This document shows positions 35,301-48,000 of a DNA stretch of 64,000 nucleotides, piece after piece (position 1 is the first letter of the stretch; the number at the start of each line of letters is the position of its first letter). The stretch is from positions 3,392,251 to 3,456,250 of the forward strand of contig CM066924.1 of NCBI GenBank assembly GCA_033964015.1. The letters run 5' to 3'. The notes beneath the pieces are model-generated. The model saw only the letters and a program-made list of their open reading frames with translations. It did not search any database and was not told the DNA's origin. The stretch comes from Scolanthus callimorphus (taxonomy: Eukaryota; Cnidaria; Anthozoa; Actiniaria; Edwardsiidae). The position numbers were made by a program, and so were the translations under genes.

Positions 35301-38300
35301 ACAACCTACAGTATTATATACAGACAGGTCTAGAACCTACATTATTATATGGCTTGACAATGTCTTGTGATCTGATTGGCTGGCGCACGAGCTGTATTTT
35401 GCGTATTGCCCACGCGCTATATTTTTCTGTATTTTAGCCCGTGTCCCGGATGAAGATTGTTTTGCGTTTTGCGCAATTCTTGTACGCTAGCTTTTTTCAC
35501 TTCAAAGTTTTTGCTGCTTTTAAAAGTTACTGCAAAAAGTGCAGGGAAATATAAGAAAGTCGCGCAAAATCTAAAAAAACTCAAATGACAAAAAGGCAAA
35601 ATTGGTGTTCTTTCAACGCTTTTCTAGTTCATTCAATTGAGTACTCTAAAAATTTCGGCGCGCTTCGCGGAATAGCATCTAATATATGAATTACAATATG
35701 GTTGTTGAGAACTCTCGTAATGGAACAATACGATCGCACTCTTTTTTAAGGAGAAACAAACTCCCCCTCCCTCCAAAAACGCCCTGCAGTAATAGGCTTC
35801 GGAGCAGTCTCAGTTCGAAATAAGACCCCTTATTATTAGGTAAGCGTGTGTTCGACGTTACGAGAATAGAAATTCGTCATTTGGACCGCGCTACACCATA
35901 CAATACACAACAAATGGAATGTTCATCTATCTTCTCTCTGAGGCTTGAAGAAATGCGCCAAAGTTAAATTGTCGGAATGCGACGGAAGTCAGAAGGCCAG
36001 TTGGCGGTTGGAAATCGTACACGCGAGTTTGCAGAATCATTATGAAAGCCGCAGTTTCCTTGTCCGATTCTAGCAAGTCCTTGCGCTGTAAAAGAAAATT
36101 CATGCGACAAAACTCTCCGAAAAGCAAAGCTTTTTCGAGCAAGTCCCCCCCCCCCATCACTTTTCTAATGGTCCGTCCCTAATTGGACCATTTTCGCCTT
36201 ATCTCGCCTTATCTCGCTTTATCTCGCATAAACTCGCGGCGAGATAAGGTCCCATAGTAGGCTTTAGGTGAGATGAGCTGGTAAAGTATGCCCTTGCTCT
36301 TACAGGTGGATGTGATGGAAGCCCAGTACACACAGCTTCTCGAGAAGATCAACAACACGCGGGATTTCGAGTCGATTCGCCTGGCGCATGACCATTTTAT
36401 TACTACATTAATGGCGCAGTCATTCCTACTGATGAAGCCGGTAAGAGAGATGTATGCCACTGTGACGTCATTTTGCCATATAAGGTCAAAATTGGGTGCA
36501 GATACGCAAAGCCGTACTATTGGTTGAAAGTCGTATTACACTGTAGCAAGCCGGTTGCGAACCGGTTGAAGGCATTCAAATGCTACAGTGTAATGCGACT
36601 TTCAATGGCTTTTGGCGTGTAATATGGCTTTGACCTTATATGGTGAAATGACGTCACATTCATACAATATAATACTTATCCTATAAATATTACACATTGA
36701 CCAATCAAAGACAAGTATTTCATATGAAATACAGAGCAATATCCTATCAAAACTTTTGCCCTGATAAAGGCTTTAAAATAGGGCCGAAAATTTGGCAACA
36801 AGATTTATTGTCATTATTCAGTATTTATTATCCAACTACACCAAAATGAGTACGAATATCGCAGGAGTAAGACTGGAGCTAGTCCAAATATCCCGCGATA
36901 TTGCACACTAAAATGTCTAATCAGTATATTTATTGCTTATCCTATAAATATTACTTCTTGACGAATCGTATTTCCTATGAAATGGAGAGCATTATTCTAT
37001 AAATATTACACATTGACCAATCAGAGATAAGCATTTCCGTTAAAAGGCAGAGCGCTATCCTTTGATGATACGCCACTTTTTTCTGCTAAATTCTGCAAAA
37101 CCGAGCTGTGTTGAAAGTTAGTGATGTCCAGTATCAAGGCCTTATATCCAGACAAGAATTTGTTCTTGATCTCTTATCACGGAAGAGGGCGAGAGCCGAA
37201 TGGTCTTGAACACATGATCGTAGCTGTGAATGGTGGATTGTCGTATCTTGATCTTAAGTAATAAAAGCCGAAACACCAAATCCTGAAAATCAATGACCAA
37301 AGAAACCTTTTTGAATGAGGTGTTTTAAGAAGAATCCGCCAGCAGTAAGAGTGGACAAAAGTCTTGTACCAAGATCGTTTGCATTGAATTGCAAACTTCT
37401 TTGACTCTGTTTTCAATATCTTGTGAAAAAGATCCGTTTCTAATAACACCAAACACTGGAAAAGAAATTCAAAGTTCTTACAAAACACTGGGAAATGGTA
37501 GTGGAATGAAATCGACAACAATGTTTTTTCTTGTCTTTGCACTACTTTTTTCAGCTTTAAAAATTATTCTTAAAGGCTCCAATTGGAATTTGAGTGACAT
37601 CTATAGCTTCTCAAAAATGCCAACAGAACATTAGTATATTTAACATTACTCTGGTACAAGATTTTGTCCTCCAAAATGTGAAATCAAGTCGAAGGAAAAA
37701 ATAATTTCCCTACCGAATTGATCGGCCAACTTGATACGCACGCTCGACCAGATTTATTATTACAACTCGCGCTTGCAGAACAGGTCCTCGGTCAGCTATA
37801 AACGCAGTCTCGGTAAGTGTTTGCACTCGGAGGGTCCCACATCACTCCATGATCTTTTATTCGCTTCCTCCAGTACCCATTCGACTTATAGTGAAGGGGA
37901 AGAATAATTTTCGTGCATGCAGGTTCGAACAGTTCGTTCGGTCAGCTATCAAACAAACGCGTACTGCATATTCGCACTCAGACAGTCCCAACCAAGGTTC
38001 ATTTCCTTGCTTTCTCCGCTACCATTCGAATACTTGACCATAATGCGAGCAGGATTTTAGCAATAGAATTTTCTAATCGGTAAGTCGAAGGAAAAAATTA
38101 TTTCCCTGCCCGAACAATCGGCCAACTTGATACGCACACTCGAACAGATTCTCGAAGCGAAAGTTCTTTCCTGCTCAGAATAGTGCGTCAGTACTGTAAA
38201 ATATCGACGCCAACATCTTTCTTGAGGTCTGCTTGCCAGCATCTGCCATAACAAGTACTTTCGAACCATATTTCAGGGTATTTTTCGCTTCATGTGTTCG

Positions 38301-41300
38301 TTATATCCCAGAATGCAACACACAAAACCGAACGAAAAAAAGGCGCCAAACTCTAAATATTCAAAAATCTATAGAATATTCGCGGCGCATGCAAAAGACG
38401 TTACTTTTTCGCAAACGCTTTCTTGGATGATTGATTTTTCTAGTGGAAAAGTATCATTTCTGCCTTGAGTGGCACTTTAAATTAAATGATTACTAAAAAA
38501 ATACTTCTGCCAACATCTTCTACAAATGCGTTTCTTGGAAATTACTGAAATGTTTTATCATACCATACTGGGGCTTAGGTCAAATGTTGGGTTCTTCAAG
38601 TCCCGTAGGGTGTACGATATTTCTTGTCGATATGTGCGAAATTTTGGCTATTCTGTAACTATCAGTTATGCTTTATCTCTGGAGTTTCGCACGGCTTGCC
38701 TACGCTTCAAAATGGCGGCGATAATGAAACGAATATTTATTCCGTCTCGAGAGCGTTGTTTGAAGCAGATTCAGACGTTTGTGTGAATTGCGTATTTCGT
38801 GTTTCAAGCTGCATTCCCGGGACTCGGGTTGGGCGTGACTTCTTCTTTTACATAAGGTGTTCCTCAAAGCAGCTCTGAAATCGCTCATGAATTTAAAGTA
38901 AATCAACGGGCTTAAAGAGGAGTTCAGTAGGACTGAATACATTAAGACGTAGTTGCGTATTGGCAAAGAGCACACATATTGGTCTTCGATTAATACTATT
39001 ATTATCCTTGTTACGTCTCCTTCAACGCTCAATGTTATGAGACCTGGAAGTGAAAACATCATGAAGAGTATAACGTTTGCGAGGATCATTTTTACTGCTG
39101 ATTTCAAGTTTCTTATTCTGCTCTGCAGCTGGGCGACAGGTAGGTGATTGTCGACTTGTAGATGTCGGAGTTTTTGCACCATTATCATATTTAGAATTAG
39201 AATGATTATGGTCAGGCCGGATAAGATGATACCTATCAGCGGTGGCCAGAACTTGGACCATTGTCCCGACAAATCACAACTTTCTAAAGGTGTGATTAAA
39301 CGATGAAAGATTAGTCCCCCCGGAACCAGCCACGAGATTGTGATCAATATGATCATTGTGTGTCGTTTCAGGGGGGTCACGTATAACGTTGAAGTTACTG
39401 CTCTTAGGCGCTCGGCAGAGATTATCAGCAAAGTCATCAAGGAAACTAACGGAGTGGTAGCATCTAGGAAACTCTGAATGTTCCAAATACTACGAGGCGC
39501 AGTAGTTTCAAAGTAACACACGCTCAGCGGTTCAGCTGTTCGTATAACAAGTGTCGACAAGTCTGTAAACGCCATGCTGGCGATAAAAACATTCAGGTTC
39601 TTCTTGTTCAACTCTTTCTTGATGCAAATAAGAACGATTACCAGAATGTTCCAGAACGCCCCAAATGCGAGTACGACAAGAAACATGGCGATTTGTGCTT
39701 TCCGCATGAATTCACTTGGACGGCTCCATTGCTCTTCGTCTCCACACCACCACAAAATCAAGTTATCCAAGCTTCCATTAAAGGTGTTGTTATTCATCAA
39801 AATGTTTAACTTAATCCACCTACTGCAATTCATTATTTCATCTACAGAAGGGCCATACCTGTTATCTAAGCCACCATCCATCGAAGTGTTGTTGTACATC
39901 CACCTGCAGTTGCAATCACAAAAATGAGATCAAGTGATCACTTATCTTAGCCTTTGTGAGCTTAGGATATCCTTCGTCTTCGGATCAACTGATCACTTAT
40001 CTTAGCCTTTGTGAGTTAAGGATATCCTTCGTCTTCGGATCAACTGATCACTTATCTTAGCCTTTGTGAGCTAAGGATATCCTTCGTCTTCGGATCAACT
40101 GATCACTTATCTTAGCCTTTGTGAGCTAAGGATATCCTTCGTCTTCGGATCAACTGATCACTTATCTTAGCCTTTGTGAGCTAAGGATATCCTTCGTCTT
40201 CGGATCAACTGATCACTTATCTTAGCCTTTGTGAGCTAAGGATATCCTTCGTCTTCGGACAGTGAAGCGAATATGGAGCAAACAATTTGGAATCAATATT
40301 TAAAGCCTGGCGGAGTCCCGCGCGACAAGCCGAAGAGGCGGAGCAACGTACTTCGCTGATGTTGTTGATTTTGTTTTCTTGAAAAATTCATAATCCAATG
40401 AGATACACCAGCAAAGAAAATTGCTTGGACACGCGGCGTTTGAAATAAGACGTGATGTAGCGTAGCAAGGTTCTCCCAAGGAGTACAATATGCTTGGTTA
40501 GCGAAGCGCTAGCAAATTATGCTAGTAAATGACACTCTAATCTTCACCGGAAAGCTAATTGTTCTGTGAAACCGATGATCCACAAAAGGATTGACTCCAG
40601 GATATTTCCATGAACTGTAGCCTGCTTGCAGGCGGTACTGAGTGTTTTTATCGCGGAAAACCGGTCCGTTCGATGATCGGGCGCCATCTTGGAATTTTGA
40701 GACCGCGCGCCTCAAAATTCCAAGATGGCGCCCGATCATCGAACGGACCGGGTTCTCCGCGATAAAAACACCCAGTACCGCCTGCAAGCAGGCTACATGA
40801 ACTGATAAGGAAGACAGAACCCAAAAATGGTAAGATGTCCACCATAAGGTCAGGTAAAGTCAGATAGGCTTCTTATACAAAAAGAAACAAAATATCAATA
40901 TGACTTTTTTTCTAATTGATCCGTCTTTATGAGGGATATGATACTTTAGTTGCTGCAGCACTTTTCGACATTCTTTGGTAGAATTCAACAAATTTTGCCA
41001 TAAAACGATGCAGTAACCAAAGTTTAGCAGCTGATATCTCAAAGACGGATCAATTAGAAAAAAGTCGTTTTTGATATTTTGTTTCTTATTGTACAAGGCT
41101 TCTTTATGCAAAGAATCAAGCCTATCTGGCTTTACCTCACCTTATTCTAGAAATCTAGCCATTTTTGGGTTCTGTCGATAAGGAGCAAATTGCTAAAACC
41201 AATTGAACATGGACAGAGCTGATTTACCTCTGAGATTACTCAAACGTATTTATTTGCCGTTTACCGATTTCCGAACTAAAGTAAGAAAAGTAAATATATG

Positions 41301-41961
41301 TTATTTACCGGCTGGGAGGTCCGTATAGGGAAAAACTGTGACCGAGGGCTGGAAAATGTTGACGGAGGCCAAGTTCAACAATTTCCAGGCCGAAGTCACA
41401 GATTTTCCTTTTACTTACCGACCAAAAGCCGGTAAATAACTTATTTATTTTTTACAACTCTAAATTCGATGATAACAAACGCGCGCAAATGGATACCGTG
41501 ACCTGCAATAGGTCAGAGGAAAATACTGCCCGCTTGTGCACGCTCTAAGAACCAATAACAACACAGAATTCGTTACCATACCCTCGAGGAAAAAACACTT
41601 TATTTACGTCTCAATCTTCTAGCCTTCCACTGACTTATCAGGACAACGGGACCTCGGTTTATTGTCTCTTCCGAAGGACGTTGGAACACATTAGAAATAA
41701 CAAATCATTTCTGCCCACGTTCAACCACGAGGTCCGAAACTCAACCCGGGCAGAAGAGATAAAATCGCTAGCAGCGCAAGCCGGGGATCGGACCCCAGGT
41801 ACGGAGATGAGAGGCGAATTGATGAGCCCATTCAACCACCTTAGTGCTACCCAGTATATGTGTTCTCTTGCCTAATTTAGTCACTCTATAATCCCTCCAT
41901 TGCACCTAGTCTGAATAGCAAGCTGTGTGCAAAGGCCTCTTTGCAGCAGTTTCTGTTGGCC

Positions 41962-42007
<46 letters not shown>

Positions 42008-45000
42008 GTGGACTCCCAATATTTAGACGGGGATGCTCGTCGGGAAAATTGATTTTGATCCTAAGGGATAGCAAAATGGGTGTGGCCAACAGCAAATTAT
42101 ATACCCTAAAAGAAAGCAAATTTGGCATGGCGAACGCCGAATTTACCCTAAAAGATAGCAAATTTGGCAGGTCAAAACAAATAAAAGTGAATTTTAGGTC
42201 TTTTGGGGTTTTCATCCAAGTTTCCTTTGTAAATATCGGTTCTGGTATCAGTACCAATATATTCTGGGCAAAGATTGGTCTGAGACTCCCCTAAGGGATA
42301 GGGCTGATTTTAAACTCCCCTAAGAGATAGCACGTCTGTCAATTTTATACCCTAAGGGATAGGACGAGCACCCCCGTCTGAAAATATGGGGAGTCCCCCC
42401 CCCCCCGGCCTTTTTGGCTTATCCTTAGAAAGTTTCTAGCAGTAGGTTATTCCATTTAGCTTGGTTTTAATGAAGCAACATTTACAGCTAATGCCGATGT
42501 TTTAGTAGAAAAACAAATTTTATTGAAAGAGCATCTGGCACGAAATGAGTTTTTTGTGTATAAAGAGATCGTTATTACAAATGTCTCATTCCAAGTTGAT
42601 GTGTAAATTTGGCCACTCTATGGGCAAGTTTTTGTTGTTACTTATATATATTTTATGTTTTGCTTTTGTTATTGTGTTTCGTTTTATCTTTGTGTTTTCC
42701 CTGCTAGCAGAGCCAACTTTTATCTTGTCTGCATTTCCTATAGTGGCCCCTGCACACAAATGTCACAACCTCGTTCAGGATCGTGGACGTACTTGACTGG
42801 TTTGGCTGGTTTTACAAGAATGGCGTCAGGATTTTTGCTTCGAAAACACTGGGCGCTTTCACGAGTAATTTCTCGATTCAATGACCAACACACAACATAT
42901 TTGATCGACCAGTCGAAGCTTACGCCATTTTCTCACACATGCGCGGAAGAGAAATGAAATAGTTGCAAAACACAAGAAAACATTAAAAGTAAAAGCAATG
43001 CAGGGAGATAAAAAGTAGCCTCTGATAGCAGGGAACTTTGTGCTGTGATAGAAATTATAGTTAATGGATCTATATGGGCGTTCCCTGCCCTTATGGGCTA
43101 AGCATGTAAATGTATATAATACCCAGTGTGAGGCGAGGATGAGGAAGCTCATTTCTTATTAGCACAATAAACAATACGATATGATATATGAGGGGAAAAT
43201 CAGTTATAGGCTGTGGAGCCACCGTACACATATCATTATAACTTTACAGTTCATTACAACTTTTATTTCACAACGTGCAATAGTGACCCAATAGTAATTA
43301 GAGATGTCAGATAGCAAGCCGGCTATGACGGAGGATAGAAAAAGATTGATATTAGAAAATCAATGTTGTTGATTTCTTCTGATTCATAATCCCATGAGAT
43401 ACACCATCAAAGAAAATTGGTTGGACACGCGGCGTTTAAATTGGACGTGATGTGGCGTAGCAGGGTTATCCCAAGGAGTACAATATGCATGGTTAGCGCT
43501 AGCAAATTACGCTAGAAGTGGCTCGTAGCCACCGGAAAGCTAATTGTTATGTGAAACCGATGTTCCACAAAAAGATTGACTCCAGGATATTTCCATGGAC
43601 ACATGAGGAACAAATTGCTAAAACAAATAATTCGACATGGACAGATATGATTTAACCTTGGTGATTACTCAAACGTAGTACTTTCCGGTTGTCCGATTTA
43701 AGAGAAAGTAAGACACTCATTCTTTACGTCTCAATCTTATAGAATTTCAGTGAATAATCGGGGAGACGCCGACCTCGGTTTCTTGTCTGTCGTGAAACAC
43801 AGGTTGAGAAATAACGAATATAAACGAAAAGAGAAAAAAAAAAAGTATTGTGCCCAACGTGGGGCTCGAACCCACGACCCTGAGATTAAGAGTCTCATGC
43901 TCTACCGACTGAGCTAGCCGGGCAATTAACCAGAAAATAAACCGTTAGCTTGTGACGGCAATACTTAAGGGCCCATCACCAAACGGGAGCAATTGCGGAC
44001 TCTTAGCCAATCAGAGCACCCGGGGCGCAAAGGCTCCTGGTTGGTGATGGGCCTTTAATGTATTGATTGTCTTGCGCGATTTTTTCTTGCGACCAAGTAG
44101 ATCTCGGATGCCCTCCCACGTCTGCTTCATGTTCTTAGACTCTGCATGATGTACAAAATCAAATATTGCCTAGTAACTCTAGGCAGCGAAGCCCCGCTAA
44201 CGCCGATGCAGAGGCAATCAAGACACCTCAACAGGAGGAGCTTTGAAGTCCCCCGTTCTGCCACCAACTACCACCAGATGGCCTTCTTTCCCAGAACCAT
44301 CAGGGATTGGAACGCGTTGCCGGACCTTGTGGTAGTGGTCCCTTAATGTTTCAGTTTCAGTTTATTTGCTCGGTTAAGCTATGTTGCTAATTACCAAGAT
44401 TATAATTATATATATATCAATTCACAATAAATAAGGTGATAAATAAATATGACATGAAATAAATAAATATGACATGAAATAAATAAATACATTAGTCTAA
44501 GGAATTAATGTCTTAAATGAAGCAACACTTCTTGCATTCACTGTGTAGCTTGGCAAGCTGTTCCACTCTGGAATGGTACGTGGAAAGAACGAAAACTTAT
44601 ATATATCGCTTCTGGGGGACAGAACATTTAGCTTTTGATCATGATTCCTCCTAGTTTTGGTTCTAGAAAAAGAAACATAGTCATCTGCCTAAGTGGCAAC
44701 TAAGTTATTTATAATTTTGTACATTACCACTGTATGCATTGCTACGCGACCGCAAAATTCACTGTTGCGATGGGCAAATGGCGATTTTTAGCCGTCAATC
44801 AAAACCAAACGTTGGATTCGGCTACTTCGGTGGGTCGACATTAATTGTACAATCAACTAAAATAATTGTAAGCTATATCCTTTGCCTTTCTGTCCTAGAA
44901 TTATGAACTTCTGACTCAAGGAAATTGACATTACGATTCCTTTGCTGAGAATCGCCAATCGCAGCCGTGAATTTTGAGGTCGCGTAGCAATGCATACAGT

Positions 45001-48000
45001 GGTAAAGCTAATCTAGCGATTTTCTTTTCATGAGAGAGTTCCCTCCATTGCAACTTGGTCAGCACCTCGGTGACACTGCTATGTCTGGAGTAAGTCTCTG
45101 AGAGTAAAACGTGCTGCGCGCCTTTGATCATTTCAAGTTTGAAAGCTTAAGGTGGCTCCCGAGTATTTATTTCAGAAATAGACCTCAACTTCTAGCGTAC
45201 GTTTGACCCTGAAAAAATCTTCCGATTTCCATAATTGTTCTCACAGAGCTTAAGCAACCTCTGCACTACCAAATGGTGTAGTTCATTTGATATATTAAGC
45301 TCGTCTGTCTTGGGTATTTTAAATTTTCCAAAGGAGGTGTTTTTATAATAATTGTTATAACTTGAAAATTCGAGCGTGAATGCTCTTATTACCAGCTAAA
45401 ATCGCATCCATAGTAATAAGGGTTTACTCGGAGAAATGCCCAGGTCAGCTTTTACCATGCGATTTAAGTTGTAAACGATGTAATAATTTTGCCTCTAAAA
45501 ATGTCTTATTCCGCTTCTGTTTAATGTGCCGAGCGCGGATATCAGAAAAGTAGGAGAGCTCTTCAGGATTATATCGGCTAATGTTCACTCTTAATTATAT
45601 AAAAGAGAAAATAGAATCGAGTATCTACAGAAAGCGATATTTAATAAACGAATGAGAGCAGCTTCTTGTCCAGAATGTGCTGTTGCTATAATATTCAATT
45701 CGAGCTCGAAACAACTAAATTGCTGAATTGTTTCGTAAGTTTCTTTCGTGAGAGGTAGAGTACAACCAACTGAGAAGACTTACCAAGTTTGGGCTCGTCT
45801 TTCCAATACTATGTTGAGAAACATTATCCAAAAGGAGTCAGTGTTTCGCCACTCCAACACAACGCCAAGAAAACCCATATGTTTATCAACTCAGCGTTCT
45901 CGTCTCAGTGCACATGGTGCTAAATACTTCACGTGCGACGCTTTCTCGACCCGCGGGATCGGAAAAGCTACCGGATATTAACTTGTCTTACTTCGGGACT
46001 AGGAAGCGTCGCACGTGAAGAATTTAGCGAAGTGCACTGAGGCGAGAACACTGCGCTCATAATATATGGGTTTTCTTGGCGTTTGTGTTGAAGCAACGAA
46101 ACACTGACTCCTTTGGATAATGTTTCTCAACATAGTATTGGAAAGACGAGCCCAAACTTGGTAAGTCTTCTCAGTTAGTTGTACTCTACCTCTCACGAAA
46201 GAAACTTACGAAACAATTCCAGCAATTTAGTTGTTTCGAGCTCGAATTGAATATTATAGCAACAGCACATTCTGGACAAGAAGCTGCTCTCATTCGTTTA
46301 TTAAATATCGCTTTCTGTAGATACTCGATTCTATTTTCTCTTTTATATAATTAAGAGTGAACATTAGCCGATATAATCCCGAAGAGCTCTCCTACTTTTC
46401 TGGTATCCGCGCTCGGCACATTAAACAGAAGCGGAATAAGACATTTTTAGAGGCAAAATTATTACATCGTTTACAACTTAAATCGCATGGTAAAAGCTGA
46501 CCTGGGCATTTCTCCGAGTAAACCCTTATTACTATGGATGCGATTTTAGCTGGTAATAAGAGCATTCACGCTCGAATGTTCAAGTTATAACAATTATTCT
46601 AAAAGCACCTCCTTTGGAAAATTTAAAATACCCAAGACAGACGAGCTTAATATATCAAATGAACTACACCATTTGGTAGTGCAGAGGTTGCTTAAGCTCT
46701 GTGAAAACAATTATGGAAATCGGAAGATTTTTTCAGGGTCAAACGTACGCTAGAAGTTGAGGTCTATTTCTGAAATAAATACTCGGGAGCCACCTTAATG
46801 CTTTCAAAGAGCGGCTGTTGGGCCACTTAGCGAACCGCTGACACAGCCAACCCAGTTTATTTTACCCGCCTGCACATTGACACTTATTATTTTATTTTTG
46901 CACCTGCACAAGCACGTTATTATGCTCACAAGAGGTAGGCTTTTTCAATACCTTCTCACCTGCTCAGTGAGGCCTGAATACACTATATTTACTTTTCTCT
47001 TTTTGGCTGACCTGGCTAAATATTTATTTTAGTTTTTACTTAATTAGTTTTCTGAAAAAGACAACTTTGAAAAAACTTCATAATCTTATTAAGCTCGACA
47101 TTTGAAGATTTCGAAAGCAAAATTTCAGAGTTGCTAGTTTGCATCTGAGCAATCGTGTCCTAATAATCGCATTACATTTCTCGTCAAAAACGCAGCAAAG
47201 ATTTTGTTTGTTCACCTATAAGTTTTTCACTGATTTTCATCCACTCCTTCATCAGGCAATTACAGCTAAGGGGCGAAGCATTTGATCTTTGAAAGGGGGG
47301 GGGGGGGGGGGGCTGGAAGATCTGGTCGGTGCAATAATTTTTAATTTTAATTCTCCTCGATGGTGTATGATATTTATTTCGCAAAAATTACAGAGAATTA
47401 TATAACCAAATTGCTCTGCAGGATTTTTTTTCGGCCCTTCGGGCCATGCAGGAAATTTTTTCCCTCTGAAATAAAACCAGACAACGTCGCGACGGAAAGC
47501 CAGGCGACTGCACTTAGCAAAAAGGGCAAGAATCTGATTGGCTCATACGATTTGACTGGCGGAACAGCAAAGCCAAAAACAAATCGATGTTTTGAAAACG
47601 CGGGTCGCGATGCAACGATTTTAGCTGTAAAAAAAGTTTGATCTACAAAGGATCGGCACTTTAGAAAATAACTCATATAGAACAGAGAGCGTAGGAACCT
47701 GACATTTAGTACATGGATTGTTTGGCCAAGTATCATTATTTTTTGCTTTTTTTTTGTCAGAGTGGTTTTCATCCGACTGTGAAATAAATACTAACAAAAT
47801 ACACTTAATAAATGTCCTCTGTTTTTCCGTGGAATGTCCTCTTATATACCACGGAATGACGTAATAAAGTGGTCAAAATGTTGTGGAAAAACAGAGGACA
47901 TTTGTTTTATACCACAACAAAAAGGCAAAAATAAATACAAAAACAGCGCGCGCGCTCGGCCAAACGGTGTTTCGTTGGTTCTTTTTAGCGCGCGCGCTGG

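Noticed and set aside
36762..36800. Hammerhead-like text CTGATAAAGGC...GGGCCGAAAA
   Set aside because: CTGATAA departs from the invariant core and stem II has mismatches. It could be a very old Penelope tail but cannot be distinguished from chance.
41886..42294. ORFs with poly-Gly or poly-Pro
   Set aside because: They read through the G36 run and a repeat element in both directions.
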